Counted from the stretch's first letter, positions 26,401 to 41,130 are shown. The stretch is 64,000 bases of DNA from Cichorium intybus (GCA_023525715.1 CM042017.1:80496357-80560356), one strand, 5' to 3'. Translations and numbers: made by a program. The notes: a model not told the origin generated them from the sequence alone.

Positions 26401-26650
26401 CTATATACAACAACCGCTAGGGATTCATCCAGGCCGGATCATGTTTGTTTTCTTCAGGGATCCTTTTATGGTCTAAAAAAAGTCCTCCGTGCTTGGTTTC
26501 ACCGTTTTGCCATGTTTATCTCAGGTGTTGGTTTTGTTCATAGCAGGTGTGACTCATTTCTATTTATATATAGGCAGGCCTCTCACATGGCGTCTCTCAT
26601 TCTCTATGTCGATGACATTATTCTCATTGGGTCGTCTCCACAATTACTGG
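23451..26650 (+). mobile_element. Decayed Ty1-copia element (Ale/Retrofit-like), truncated
   Basis: The 5' LTR is short (23451-23599, TGTTAGCGG...CTTTCA, 149 bp) and is followed directly by the tRNA-Met binding site TGGTATCAGAGC (23600-23611). The gag frame with a UBN2-type domain (for example KSWLYGTISQSLLHMIFEKQ and TTYCNRIKSLADQLDNM) begins near 23737 with a frameshift near 23850. Integrase remains (about 24840-25690) and reverse transcriptase (about 26040-26650) are broken by several frameshifts and stops. The RT still shows DVKNAFLHGHL and the catalytic YVDD. Just after YVDD the element is cut by the LTR of another copia element, and no 3' LTR is visible. Confidence 0.8.
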
Positions 26651-29169
26651 TGTTGGGATTCGATCACATAAACATATAAACACATGCATGGGAAGACTAA
26701 CAAGATCAAATCACATATTTATCCATGAACAAATTTCAGGATCATGCAGTTTATATCAATTATAGCAACAAAACTTAAACAGAATGTACCTTATGTTTAT
26801 CTCCTTCTATGAATCTGATTAACAACATCTTGCACAGGATGAACAGGATCCAAAGTGTGAATCCCTCTAATGACTGATACCCAAGAACACCAGAAGAACA
26901 AATAGACAGAACTTCTTCTAGGTTGAAGAACAAGATCCAGAACCCTTGAAGGGTTAAGGAAATCGCCAAACCCAGAGTAAGGGGATGGAGAAGAAGTTGG
27001 CGGATCAGATGAGGCCAAAGGGATTATTAGGATTGAACCCCAAGGCCTCTATTGATACTAGAGGGATCCTAGGGTTCCAAACTTGAGGAGCTTTTTGGTG
27101 GCCGCACCCCCTGGACTTGTAACTATTAATTAACTCTTTAATTAATTACAATCCAATCCCTTGCAATTTAATTTCTCTAAATTAATTCCAAATTAACTTG
27201 TTAATTAATTACCAATTAATTTCTAATTAATTTATCATGTCCTCGATAAATTAATAAACTAATTTTTGATAGTTTCTGATTATTTTATTTTCCAATAAAT
27301 TAATAAAGTAATTTCTCATTTTCCTTTTCTTGTCACTATTTGTTTTTCTGGGTCGTGAGGGCAACCCAAAAGGACTTCTGTCATTACTAGAAATATTACC
27401 ACAAGTTGATGACCTTGGACATTATTCCAACAGTCTCCCACTTGGACAAGTTGTCAACTTGTGTGGTCTCAATATTATCTGACAATTAGTAGAGAGTGTG
27501 TCATCCTATGCAACTGTCGAACTCTGATCAAAGAAAAGAGATGACTCGTAGATAAGTGATCAATTATTCTTCTGTTCTACAAGATATCATAATGAACCTA
27601 GGCCATGGATAAGGTCAAGCCCAAAAGCTCAAAATTCTATTTCCCGATAGTGATTTATGATGACTTTATCAGACTACTGATCGAACACATCAATCCAGTC
27701 TGGGTTTGGCCAAACACTTCATGTCCGCATCAAATCATCGAGGGGCCCACAAATATCGCTTCTCCTTGTTACGACAGAGGGAACAAATAAAATCTGACTA
27801 CATAGTCTGTGTCTATTTCATCATATTACACATCGCATACCCTTTATAACTACCAGTTACAGACAGCGTTTGAGTAGTCCAAGCATAACAGAATTATAAC
27901 ACAAATTCTCATGCATCTTAGTTTGAAGAATAAAAGATATTATCATCTCAGAGTTACTTATGACTTAATCCATGATGAAATCTCTAAGTGCGGGTTGTTC
28001 CAATACTTGAATCTCTATCAAGTACTCATGAGGGCTAGTCGCAATCACCATGATATGTCTAATCTCTATAGACAATTTACTAACAGTCCATGATAGTCTT
28101 AAATCACTACTTGCTTCCAAGAGTACGACCGACTATGGAGGTTTGAGTAAATTAATACTCGGGAAGCATGTTCTAAACATGCTAAAGAGAAACACAATAT
28201 TAATGTAAATGAAAATGGCAGCCCAACTATTTATTAATTCTCCATTAATAATACACCATGTCAAATACAATTATCTACTGCTATATGTTTCAGTTATCAA
28301 ACTAACAACTAAAATAATTAAGTCATAAACTCAACGCCTATGGACCCTAGTATGACCTTCATACTTGGTCTGCGTTACTATCTATATGAAACGATCATCT
28401 AGATGATGATATCATATTCACTATGATGTCTCAACTCGGTTTCTAAACACAATAACCATCCCTAAGTATATGCTTCGACTTCTCATAGTCCTCGGGTTCC
28501 TTAGTCAAGATGACTATTCCCTAGGTAAGAAGATCTCAAGGAGATCATTGGTGTTAAGGATAATGCCAATATTACCAATGAAATCTTTCAACCATGTAGT
28601 CACATCACTAGATACTATACACTTGGACTTGTATTGATTTCAACTTGGAACTTTTACATGTTGTTACTCCTCTTTTAAGAAGAACATCCATCCTGATTGT
28701 AAGAAAGAGTCATATTTGGTATTGTTATGACCTGTTACTCTTAGCTCTTCCTTTTCCTCTATAAACTTTTCTTGTTCTCCTAAGACACTCTAAAATGTCA
28801 TTCACTGCTGTCCAATGACTTTTTCCAGGGTTGTCCTAAAATCAAATCAATATGCTCCAAGCATACAAGATATCAAGTAAAGTACATGTCATGGCATACA
28901 TGATCGATCCTATAGTAGAAGCATATGAGATTTGACTTAATTTTTTATGCCATGGACCGAAAACTTTTCCTTAGAGTCATGCATCTCGAATTTCTTCAAG
29001 ATCATACTCAAATATGTACTTTAGCTAAGTCTTTTTATAGATATTTTTATCTATCTCTATATATTCTTATTCTACGTATGTATATTGTATCTCCTAAGTT
29101 CCTCATAGTGAAACATTTCCAAAGTCAAGTCATTACCCTTTGAAACATTGGAAAATAGTTTCCTATAAG
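26651..29169 (-). mobile_element. Copia remnant A: 3' LTR plus internal 3' region
   Basis: On the minus strand an LTR of about 782 bp starts TGTTGGAATAATG (27432) and ends CCCAACA (26651). It is preceded by the polypurine tract AAGTGGGAG. The internal sequence to the right (27433-29169) is non-coding apart from chance frames. The element inserted into the Ale-like copia RT. Its 5' LTR and pol are not visible here. Confidence 0.6.
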
Positions 29170-30530
29170 CAGTATGTGATGGAAAATAGGCAAACAAATA
29201 AACTTAAACTCTAAGTTCACATGCAACATAAAGGATCTATGTTTTCTCTATTGAACATATAAATAAGAACATCTAAAGGAAACCCTAGGTATAATTAGAA
29301 TTACTAAAGAGAGGTTCGAGATTACATACCTTATTGTTATTATAGCAAATAACAATTGTTCATTGTCTCGTTGATCTCTCGGAAGCAAGCACCACAAGTG
29401 TCGTGCCTCTAATGGTTCACACCCAAAAGTCCAAGCAAAGGTTAATTATCTTAATTATCTTATTAAGAAAATCTTGCTATAAAACCTTAGAGAAGGATTA
29501 TAGATTCTGCTTGAGAGAGATAAAAAAATGCCATAGAACTGTCTATAGGAATGGGGCAGTCAATAAAGTACCAGGTGAGGGGTATTTATAGCTTCAAAGG
29601 GTGCTTCAAACAGGATACACCCTATTATCTTCGAAGCCTTTTTTGGTTGTCCACGACGCACGCGTCGTGGCTATCCTTGCACGCACCATGCGTGTTAGTT
29701 CGACGAGACGTTTTCCATTGTTCAACTATTAAACAATTACAATCCAGCCCCTACACTTTTAATTAATCCCAAATTAATTCCAATTAGTTCTGATTAATTC
29801 CAAACAAGTTTCTAATTAATTTATCATCACATAAAAAATTAATAAACTATTTATCTCTCTCTTACTATTAACCTTAATACCATTTGGACTATGGAGGGCA
29901 ACTCAAATGAACTTTGCTACTATCAATTCAAGTATATACCAATTATAGTTATGCGCTTAGACACCTAATGCAACAGTATGTTATTGACATAAATCATTAG
30001 ATAGACTAAAATTATACTCCCACTAGCTTTGACATAATTACAGGACTTATCTATTTTTCATGAAAATCTAAACTCTTTGGCATTTTATAACTGCAAAGAT
30101 TCCAGCTGCGAGATGCTTGTTTGATTCCGTAGATGAATCTTTCAAGTTTTTTACTCTCTATTTGTATATTTGGCATGTTCAAAACCTCTTGGTTGTGTCA
30201 TATACACAACCACTTTGTTTTCCATTTAAGGAAAGCGGTTCTAACATCCACTTTGCATGTCTTCCAGTTTTCGAGTCTTTCTCCACACTTCCTTCTAAGG
30301 ACCAATGTAAGTCTATCCTTCCCTTAATTGGATATGATGTCTCCATTTAAGGAAAAAGGGATGGAGAAAAGCTCGTACTTCACTAGTGTCTTGTAGCACG
30401 ATGGAAGTTCTTGTCGGGTGTTATTGGTAAATCCCTTGGGTATAAATTTGGAAGTCTAAATCAACTCAATCTGTTTGAGCTTCGAATCCTTTAAGCTATG
30501 GTTTGAAACACATACCTTGATTTTGCCCAG
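29170..30530 (-). mobile_element. Copia remnant B: 3' LTR plus reverse transcriptase scrap
   Basis: A second LTR of about 800 bp (about 29170-29975, starting TGTTGCATTAGG on the minus strand) resembles LTR A in the stretch rich in AATTAATTCC. A polypurine-like TAGTGGGAGT precedes it. Further right, on the minus strand, RT scraps are readable (YGIKQASRSWNL near 30100, DVRTAFLKWKT near 30230), as in copia SIYGLKQASR and DVKTAFLNG motifs. Multiple stops make it non-functional. Confidence 0.55.
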
Positions 30531-32896
30531 ATGATATTCAACCAGCTTGTTTGTTTGATTACAAGAAGAAGTCGTCCCACTTATGTCGGATATCCTCACT
30601 TTTTTGCTATGAGACTTGAACTTGAGTGCCCTAAGTATTTGGGAATTGAAACCGCTTCCATTCCTACTCCCCTGGTATTTTCAAAGATTTTTCCAGAAGT
30701 TCCAACAGCTTTTGATCCCCTCCTAAAGGTTTATTTGCTGCACTGATACTGTTCAACATCATTCCCCCATTCCTCAAAGTGCACTTCATAAAGGTTTATT
30801 TGGCACTGATGGTGATCTACAAGATCATGGTGATCAAAACACTAAGAAGGTCCGTCCAGTTACTCCAATTGCTATCGACTCTCCTCATTACGTGAAAACA
30901 CATATTCGTTTTCTTTCCGCTATGTCTGCTAACGATGATATGGATACAAGGTCTCCCCATAAGAACAATGTGGATATGGATACAAGGTCTCCTCGTGTTT
31001 CTCCATCTCCAGCAGCTGCAACTTCTGGTATTGACTTGACAGCCCTTCTTTTGCAAATTAATCAGTCGTTTCAAACTCTGATTGGATATGTCAAGGCTCT
31101 TTCTACCAGACTTGGCAAAGTGGAAACTGATGTGGCTGACATTAAATAAATTATTTCTGGCACCAATTCGACAACACCACCAAGGTCAGGTCCTCCACCT
31201 CGTCCTCCTCTACACAGTCCACCCCTCTCCTTTTCTCAACCCCTCCTCAGGTTGATGATGCCAAAAAGGTGGAGAATGAAAATGGCTCCAACTCTAAGGA
31301 TTCAAAGTCTGATGGTAATGTGTCCTCATGACCCTCTTCAGGGATTCCTAAGTTCCAAGGGGAACCTTTGTCCCAAGGGGAGCACCAAGAGAATCCAGCG
31401 TTTGAGGCCTAAGGGGAGCAAACTGCTCAAGGAGAGGAAACTGTTGAGGAAGAAGAGGAAAGTATCTATGATCTATCTTTCATAAATTTACCCCTATATT
31501 TGTCATGTATACAGACCTCCATATCGAGGCTAATCAGGGAGCCGGCCCAAAGGAGTCCTCTGAGTCCTTTCAAGACCTTAAGCCTATATTCATCATATCC
31601 AAAAAACGACATGTTGTCGTCTCCTCTGCTCCTGAATCTTCAAAAAGGGTGAAAAGAGTTTCTTCTATCAAATAAAACGTTGTAGAATGGGGAATGTCTG
31701 AAGATGAAGTTAGAAAATTTGTTAATGAGCACAATCTTGTCATGACTAATCACATGATTACTCTTCGAGATGACAGGCTTATCAAAAGTTAACATATGAG
31801 GAAGGTGGCATCCACCAACAGAAGACTCTTATCAACCAGTTCAATTTGATGGTTAATCAAAAGAAAAAGTTTATGAGCTGAATAGAAAAATTGACTTGTC
31901 CAAGTATGTTGACGTGTTTAACAGGCGCGACTTAGTGTATCCTATTGTCAAAGTAATATGTGTCAATCCCAAAGGTTAAAAGATTTTGCTGCTTCAAATG
32001 TCCAGAAGAAGAGATGATGATGAGTTCCCTGAGGATGCCCTGATCTAACATCTTGTCATGTACGAATACAACGAGTTGTTGGAAATTATCAATATTGTCA
32101 AAAACCACAAAGGACTTCACTCTCAGGAACTCAGGATGGCCCCAAATTGCCAATCTTGTCAAGTACAGATACAACGAGTTATCTACAACTCTCTTCCCCT
32201 TGGAGTTGAATTTGAGGCTCTTAAGCTTTTACGAGAGCCAGTGCATGGGATGTTCTACAAATATGAAAATGGCGTGATGTGTTTCATGCAAACAAACAAG
32301 ATTCCTCTTGCCCCCACTAATCATTTGTTCCACTTAAGGTGTGTATATGACAAGGAAGAATTAATAGTAGGTTTCCATTATCTGCTGTCTTTTGAGCTGG
32401 AGACACAAAGACACGAGTTGTATCATGACAACTATAAGTGGATCAAGCCTGAGATTTTTGATGAAGCTGACTTCGTCAAGTCATTGGGAGATCAGGCGTT
32501 TAGATAAGTTTTGACATCATCAGATTGGGGGAGATTGTTGAGCTGATGCTGGGAATCTAATGATTGTGAAATACTACTTCACACTGTCAACATCTTACAC
32601 TGTATGTCAGCCCGTGGCAGCGTGAAGACGTTTGTATTTCTGTAAAGTCCGTAATTATATTAATTAGATTCTTATCCCTTTTATAGCTGTAATTATCCCT
32701 GATTTGTAGGGATACTCCGTATAGTTATCAAGACTCTACTATATATGTGTTTTCTAGGTTTCATTGTAAAGTGTCGATATATCTTTGTAATAATCTCTGT
32801 ATAAGATTTATATATCGCTAATTCGAATTGGTTTCTGATTATTCTGTGTGAATTTTTGTGTTTTATGCTTGATTGATTCTGGTTAAAGTACTTACA
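30531..32896 (+). mobile_element. Retroelement remnant C with a 3' LTR
   Basis: Plus-strand frames (30531-30746, 30892-31149, 32058-32507) look like pieces of one retroelement-associated ORF. The middle one contains a predicted helical stretch, TALLLQINQSFQTLIGYVKA. They end just before a polypurine tract (TTGGGGGAGA) and an apparent LTR starting TGTTGAGCTGATG at 32536 and ending near 32896. The ORF type is common in copia-like elements, but I cannot assign its function. Frameshifts break it. Confidence 0.45.
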
Positions 32897-33095
32897 ATAT
32901 GTCATTTACCTAAAGATCTTACCAATCGGTGTTGGCTATCTAGATATAGGATTTGAATAATACACTTATGAATTATCTTCTTCACACAAACATCAGGGAA
33001 ATAGATGTGTTGGTATTGAACCTTGCACCATAGTAAATTACTTTTTCATCTATCTTTGGTTTTGATTACATATGTTTCTTTTTCATTTATCTTTG

Positions 33096-36000
33096 TGTGA
33101 CAACCGTCAAAAATAGGTCAACAAAAGTCAACGAAAGTCAACAAAGTCAACTGAGGCATACAGTGGGCTAACATGTTGTAATGTAAGTTTCATAACCTTG
33201 GTATTATACAACTGAATATTATAATACTACACGCACTAGTTGAGAACAGTTATCGAATAAGCACTATAAATACGCAAAATAAATTACAGCAGTGTAGAAA
33301 TTCGATAAATACACGAACATTATTTTGATATAAATAATATTCATAACACGATTTATTCGTGAATACGAACCCGTGGATATATAGAACGTCAAAAACGGAG
33401 TTCGTATGTGAAAGATACAACGATTAAACCGTTGTGAACGGATAAATGTACACAGGGTTTGAACGCGAAATACAAAATGTGGTACCTTAAACATTAAATA
33501 TAGGATAATAAGTCATATAGTATGAAGCGTAATAATATCTAGTATTTAATTCCAAAGCCAAATGTATTTTCTAGTAAAATGCCGAAAATCACGAAATCGG
33601 AAGAATACCGCGCTTAGACGCGTATTTCGACATCCAACGAGTCATGATTCAATCAAAATAAATGTTTGACAATGTTTTCATACAAAAAAATTATTTAGAA
33701 CTTTGTTTCGTCAAAAACTCATAAAGTTTCACTAAAACAACTTGCGATTTTATAAAAAATCACACACTTTATATAAGTAGGATGCTATTTTTATAAAAAC
33801 TAACCCACCCCACCCCTACCCCCTCTCATAGGCTACAACACCATCTCCCAACACAATCACCACCTTTCAAATCAAAATCTACTAGGCTAAAAAGGCTAGA
33901 ACTATTTTAATCAAAAGAAATCAAGTTGTAAATCCTTCAAGATATGCATGTCATCTCATTTGAACACATTCCAACACCCAACACATCTCAAGCTCTCTTC
34001 TCTCTTCCTCTCCCTCACTCTCGGCCTCACCATCTCAAGATCAAGTTCTTGATTCATCAAGCTTTGCAACATTCTAAGTGGTGAGTTACACTCCTCTTTT
34101 GATTCTAAGACTTTCCATACCAAGTTCATCTCTTTTACACACACTAACATCCACCAAAATCCATTGGATATTAGCTTTTTCCAAAGGTCCTTGAGCTCAA
34201 ATCTTCATCATCTTCAAGAAGCTTGCTAGTCTTCTTGGTAAGTCATAACCATCTAGTAGTTAAAGTTCTAAATACCTTCATTTACTCTTTTACACACAAA
34301 TACTCACGGAGATCCATTTGATAATAGCTTTGTCCAAGAGTCCTCCGGGTCCTAGAACCAAACTCTTCAATCTCCTACCAAGAAACCTTAAGATCTACCA
34401 CTCAAGGTGAGTTCATACCCTTCATTTTCACTTTTATCCAAGTTTTAGGGGGAGAATACAAGTTTAACCATAAATATGATGTATTTATGAAACGTTTTTG
34501 ATATGTTCTTGATATATTATATGTTCATGGTTTAGTCATCTTATTATAAAGTGATTGGCACAAACAAAATGGATTATGGCAAACTATAATACACATTTAG
34601 TCAAAGGAAATAACCATCTAGACGTTTACACATATTTGTCACCAACAAAACTTTATAGTTTATGTGGTTGACAAAATGGTCATGAAAATGATACTTTATA
34701 TAAATATTTGACAAAGGATGTGAAAATACACCTATTAAAATGGTCTAAGTAAACAAGATGTCACTATCTTTACGTCAAAACTACTATTTAGTAAAAAGAT
34801 TGTTATTACGACGTAATAATGACTTTTGGACTTATAACGTCATAATAAGTTTTGGAAATGTTATTTTATAAAGAAGTTGGCATTTAAAACTAAAAGAACT
34901 ATATTTTAGTAACGAGTACAAGAATGACCATTTAGAAAAATCAATATTATTTCTTATAAAATGATGAGGTTTAAAAAGTGTTGCCATCACTTAAATAAAA
35001 TGACTAAATAAACTTCTTACCATGACATTATTGTATGAACTTTAAACTATCTTCGACATGTATATATTTAGTGTTTTAGATGTAAGAAATCGTGCATTTC
35101 AACTCATCGACATCTTTTAGATCTAAATATACCAATACAACGGGAAACTTTTATATAAATTATAAAGGGTATAATTTATGGAACGAACGACAAGAAACAG
35201 TAAGACATACTAAACATGATTATATAAATTATAAAGGGTATAATTTATGGAACGAACGACAAGAAACGACAGATATGTTAAAGATAATTATATAACAATA
35301 TAATTATTACATACTATAATTATCATTGACATTTTGATAATTACGAATACAAACGGATTTTCAGTACACTTACACACTATAATTATCATTGACATTTTGA
35401 TAATGACAAATACAAACGGATTTTCAGTACACTTATACACTATAATTATCATGGACAAATTTGATAGTTATAAACATAAGGGATTTTCATTTCAATGCAA
35501 AACGGTATTCACTATGCTACGAAAAAGGATATGACATGTGCGTTGGGTAATATTGTGAGACAGTGCTTCACGGTACTAAAAAGAGTACACATTAAATCCT
35601 GGATTATAACCTAAATCATGTATGAGCGGGATAGTTGTATATAGATCTATATGGGATTGACAATCCCCACCTATGGTTGTTCGCTACAACTACGACCGAC
35701 GGGTCAAGGGTGACAAATGTCTTCACTATTACGACGCCTGAAGAACGTCGTGCCAGGTCACTAGGTCATAGCAAGGTTATAATATCTCACAAATTAACAA
35801 CGAACGTCCTGTATTTGTAGAAAACATATTCAAAAGGGTTTCACTTAAATGTGAAACTACATGGTATACTTTTCAAAGATTCAAACAAGAATTTTCACTT
35901 CTCACTACGAAACGTATATCGCTATCATATTACGAGAACTTTCACTATTACACTATGGGTTTTTCACTATGACACTATGGGTTTTCACTATTACGCTAAG

Positions 36001-36693
36001 AAAGTTTACACTATTTCTCTACGGGTTTTATGGAAATTAAAGCCACATTTCGGAAGATACAAATATAAGTACTATTTTACTTATTCATACGAGTTTTATG
36101 AAATTTAAAACTACATTCCGACAAGATACATATGAGTATGGTTTTCACTATTACACTACGAGCTTTTCACTATTTCACTACGAGCTTTTCACCGTTAATC
36201 TATGAACGTTTTCACTATTACGCTACGAGCTTATCACTATTTCATTTCGAACGTTTACACTATTACGCTACGAGCTTTCCACTATTACACTACGAATGTT
36301 TTTCACTATTACACTACGAGCTTTTCACTATTTCACTACGAACGTTTTCGCTATTACACTACGAGCTTTTACAAAGGAATCACTATATTTCTCACTACAA
36401 AAATCTTATGAACTCACCAACGTAATGTTGACACTTGTAAAATTACTTGTATTCTCAGGGAATCGTTAATCAAGAACAGGTAAACCTTTGGGCGAGACGC
36501 GAAGACGTTTTCGTTTAATACTTTTGATGTCATGATGTAATTGGATCGAAACGATATTATCAAACTGTGTAATCTTCCAATTTTAATACATGATGGTTGT
36601 TAGTTACTTATGTTTGATTGTATGCAATGGTTGTGATACTATGTGCCGTTCCACCCTCCGACGATTCTGCCATCGTGGTTTGGGGGTGTGACA
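33096..36693 (+). repeat. Gypsy 5' LTR
   Basis: A 3.6-kb LTR. It contains internal tandem repeats: a 2x unit with GGAACGAACGACAAGAAAC (about 35151-35268), a 3x unit with ACGGATTTTCAGTACACTTA (about 35320-35450), and about a dozen 20-25-bp units built from TTTTCACTATTACACTACGA (about 35890-36380). There is no credible protein-coding gene. Confidence 0.92.
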
Positions 36694-38758
36694 GATTGGT
36701 ATCAGAGCAATTGTCTATAGCGAACTAAGTATATTCTTCCATGTAAGAAATACAACTATAGATACGGGGACTTATACCTCTGCTAAAAATTTTAAACATA
36801 CGATAATACTTTTAGAATATAATGATATTCATATAAAAGTATACATATACAAACAGAGATAGTATCACAATACAAGAACGTTAGAGTTTAAGTTGAAAAT
36901 TATGATTAGACTTAGTATAATATGTTATCAAATCATGGGAAGACGTTGCCTGATCAACTACGTTTAACTACGGTTTGACCGACATATAACTAAGTGTGGG
37001 CATAATGGACAACGAAGTAAAAACTCAGGAATCACACAGTAATTAGTAACCACGTCAATATTTAACAAATATTTTGATAAGTATTAGTATTATTAAGAAC
37101 CACTATTCACAATCCTAAGTCGACACTAGTATCAACATTATCGCAATACCTCCTTATCGTCTATGTACCTGAGTTACGACTAAGAAAAGGGTTCCGATGC
37201 CGGCAAGAGCGACAACAGGAGCTACACATTAAGGGACAGTTGAGTCACCATGTGTAGTCACGACTTGAAAACCATTGACGAGTATTCTCGATATGACTCA
37301 CGAGGAGACACGGAAGTTTAACCCACAGTTGACCAATACGTAAGACTTTCCTTTCGCGCTACGATTTTAGCCTTAGGATCGTTTCCACCTTGAGCTTAAT
37401 ATTTAAGCTAGGATATCTCTTGATTCTAAACCCTCTCTTTTGGGGATGCTTACTTGACCAACTTTACTTTGTGTATCGTAATTCAATGCGCAAAACCGCG
37501 TCCGCTTATGTGAAAATCTAAGTTTTATTTCAAGCCCTCAGAAACACGAGTGATATTCTTAAGTGTACCATCATCTTGCACTTTCCAAATTATTCACATG
37601 TTTTTGGAACAATCTTTGACCTTACGCTTTTCATTCCCAGTTCAACTTCACACTTTGTCGACCAATGGAAATTTACTATAACTTCGAGCTCTCCTTCGAC
37701 TCATATCGTTTCATACATTCGTTTGAGTCCTTCTGACATTATTGGTATCCTTATTGTTATCAAGGATTACATCCTCTTACGCCACACGTCAAACCTATAA
37801 CATAACCATTGACTCTATATAAGGTACAGAACTACATTCACACCATGAAACGTTGTATAAACAATTTGACGTGTTCTCTATTCTGAGGAGAGAAAGTTTT
37901 AGATGTATAATTCTCTATCCTCCAAAAGATTGTTTTCCTAGAATCACTAAATTAAGAATGTGTCCATTTCAATGATCAATACTTTCACACCCTTCTTTAA
38001 GGTAGCGTTGTACCTTACGATTTCCAATGAGTTATAACTCCTAAACTCATATTTTTCGACTCCTTGCTATTTGCAATTGGATTGACTTAAACAGTCGGAT
38101 AATTTATCCAAATAATAACCAAAATAGTCCTATATGAGTTCCCTCATTGACGATTTATCATAACGAACTTCTTCATTGTCTTACTACTTCATTTGGTTAT
38201 CACAAGAGTACCTTCATTCACTTGAAATTACGACACATTTTGATAACAGTAAAGTTGCTTATCATTCTAAACTCTTCGAACATCACCAAGGTCATGTGGT
38301 TTATTTCATCATGAACTTTCACCGTCTTCACTAGAGACAATGACCCTCCCTAAACATATTCTTCGAATATGGTTCCATTGTGGTGAGAGTACCCACAACA
38401 GTAATTGTAGCTCTAGAAATCCTCGATCATTTCGTAAATTGTTTTGTAGACGACACTTTGAATAGTCTTTACGTCTAGAGACACACCAAAACTTCGCTGC
38501 CTATCTGTAGTGCATACCTTTAGGAGAATTTATCGAATAACGAAAACCTCATTGTGTGTATTAGTACCATTAAAGTTGTATACAGTAGGAAATTGAATAG
38601 TCTGAGAATACCCAATTTGGCGTTATTGCATGTTCCTTGTTTGGTTGTTGCCTTAAGGTAGGATCTATTATTCGAATGCCTATTTAATTCTATGCTGTAT
38701 ATAGATATGCAATTGCACAACAACTCGTGAGCACTAGAGGAAATTCTGTCGTAGTAAC
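36694..38758 (+). other. Gypsy interior without recognisable gag
   Basis: Begins with the primer binding site (36696-36707). Where gag, the zinc knuckle and most of the protease should be, there are only short broken frames and no CCHC motif, so this part is deleted, replaced or decayed beyond recognition. Confidence 0.6.
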
Positions 38759-41130
38759 ATAGTAGGACGGGTAGGATTCCTATGCCTTCTTAACCCGCGT
38801 CATCGACAAGAAGAAGGAAATGAAAGAAATCACTGACATACCAGAGGTCCGTGATTTTTCCTGACGTATACCGAGAAGATCTCCCAGGAATACCACCAAC
38901 CCGACAAGTCGAATTCAGAATCGATTTAAACCCTGGGAGCAACCCCTATAGCAAAATCACCATACAGATTAGCTCCGGCAGAGATGCAAGAACTATCAAG
39001 TCAACTACACGAACTACTAGAAAAAGGATTCATTAGACCGAGCTTCTCCCCTTGGGGAGCACCGGTTTCATTCACGGAAAATAAGGATGGATCCTTTAGA
39101 ATGTGTATTGACTATAGAGAATTGAACAAGTTGACTGTCAAGTACAAATACCCACTTCCAAAAATTGATGACCTATTCGATCAGTTACAAGGATCTAGTT
39201 ACTTTCCGAAGATAGATTTGAGGTCCGGGTATCATCAACTTAGAGTTCAAGAAGATGACATTCCGAAGACAGCATTTAGGACACATTATGGTCATTTCGA
39301 ATTTGTCGTGATGCCATTCAGATTAACCAATGCCCCTGCATTATTCATGTATCTTATGAACCAAGTATGCAGACCGTTCTTAGACGAATTCGTGATTGTA
39401 CTTATCAATGATATATTGATATATTCACAAAACGAAGAAGAACACGGCCAACACCTACGTTTGATTTTGGAACTACTCAGAAAAGAGAAATTATATGCAA
39501 AATTTTCTAAATGCGAATTTTGGATACGAAAAGTAGACTTCTTGGGCCATGTGGTTAGCCAAGAAGGGATTCATGTCGACCCATCCAAAATCAAAGCAAT
39601 AGAAAACTGGGAGATACCAAGAACCCCGACGGAGATATGACAATTTTTTTTTCTGGTCTTGCTGGTTACTATCAAAGATTCATCAAGAATTTCTCCAAGA
39701 TAGTGAAACCTCTCACAACATTGACATAGAAAGGTGTCAGATTCAAATGGGAAGACAAACAAGAGGTTACCCTTCAAACACTAAAGCAAATGTTGTGCTG
39801 CACGCCAATCCTATCCCTTCCAGAAGGCGTGGAAGATTTTGTTGTGTATTATAACGCATCAAAACAAGGTTTGGGATGCGTGCTCATACAAAGAGAGAAA
39901 GACATTGCTTATGCTTCTAGACAACTCAAGCCCCACGAGGTCATCTATATCACTCATGACCTTGAGTTGGGAGCCGTGGTATTCACGCTGAAGATATGGA
40001 GACATCACCTCTACGGAACAAAGTGTCCGATTTTTACAGACCACAAGAGTCTCCAACACATCCTCAACTAGAAAGAATTCAACATAATGCAACGGAGATG
40101 GTTCGAATTACTAAGTGACTACGAATGTGATATTCGTTATCACCCGAGAAAAGCAAACGTGGTAGCAGATGCTTTGAGCCAGATAGAATACTCAGGACGT
40201 CGAGTAAAGTCACTATGGACTACCATACACTCGCACCTTCCTACCCAAATCAGGGATGCACAGCTTGAGGCCCCGAAACCAGAGAACGTCACCAGTGAAG
40301 CTCTTCGGAAATGGATAAAAGTTTTGAACTCTGAGAGGACGGGACACGATGCTTCATGGACTGAATCTAGACACCAAAGTTTGGTGGCTTCAGAGAGTTG
40401 GTCCTAGAAGAGGCTCACAAGACAAGATATTTCGTTCATCCTAGGTCGGACATGGTGTACCTCGACTTGAAGATGCTGTACTGGTGGCCGAACATGAAGG
40501 CAGAAATCGCCACCTTCATAAGCAAATGTTTAACATGTACAAAAGTTAAGGTGGAATACTAAAATCCCTCGGGACTGTTGCAACAACCGGTAATACCTGA
40601 GTGGAAACGGGAACGATTGAAAGTGCCTCGTGATCGGCAGAAGAGCCACGCAGGCAAAAGACGCAAGCCTCTAGAATTCCAAGTGGGTGACCGAGTCATG
40701 TTAAAGGTCTCCCCTTGGAAGGGAAGGATGTGTTTCGATAAAAGGGGAAAGCTTAACCCAAGGCATATAGGACCTTTCGAAATTCTAACCAAAATTTGGT
40801 CCTGTAGCCTACAAGCATCAGTTACCCCGAAGCTAAGCAAAGTGCACAACACTTTTCACGTGTCGAATCTCAAGAAATGTCTATCTGATGAAACCTTGGT
40901 CATTCCTTTAGACGAGATCGTAGTCAACAAGATCTTGCACATTATAGAGGAACCAGTGGAGATCATGGATAGGGAAGTAAGAGAACAAAACAAAGTCGCG
41001 ATCCGATTGTAAAGGTCTGCTCGAACGCTAAGTGGGAACCCGAGTTTACTTCGGAATGTGAGGATCAAATAAAACAGAAGTACCTCCATTTATCCCCGGA
41101 GACCCCGTAACCAATGCCTAAAACTAAATT
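38759..41130 (+). pseudogene. Gypsy pol remnant: RT, RNase H, integrase ends, chromodomain
   Basis: Starts with the end of protease (YAFLTRVIDKKKEMKE) and the linker to RT. The RT frame (38984-39640) keeps FRMCIDYRELNKLTVKYKYP and KIDLRSGYHQLRV, but the active site reads LINDILIYS instead of FIDDILIYS, so one catalytic Asp is Asn. RNase H (39790-40071) has VYYNASKQGLG where CDAS is expected, so another catalytic Asp is lost. The integrase zinc finger is present (40400-40555). Then the sequence jumps from IPEWKRERLKV straight to RDRQKSHAGKRRKPLEF: the DDE core is deleted near 40620. The C-terminal integrase region and a frameshifted chromodomain (EPVEIMDREV, near 40950-41090) follow. The chromodomain supports the chromovirus call. 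Confidence 0.88.

Noticed and set aside
33096..36693. Small frames in the gypsy LTRs as host genes
   Set aside because: They recur at the same offsets in both LTRs and several consist of the internal tandem repeats.
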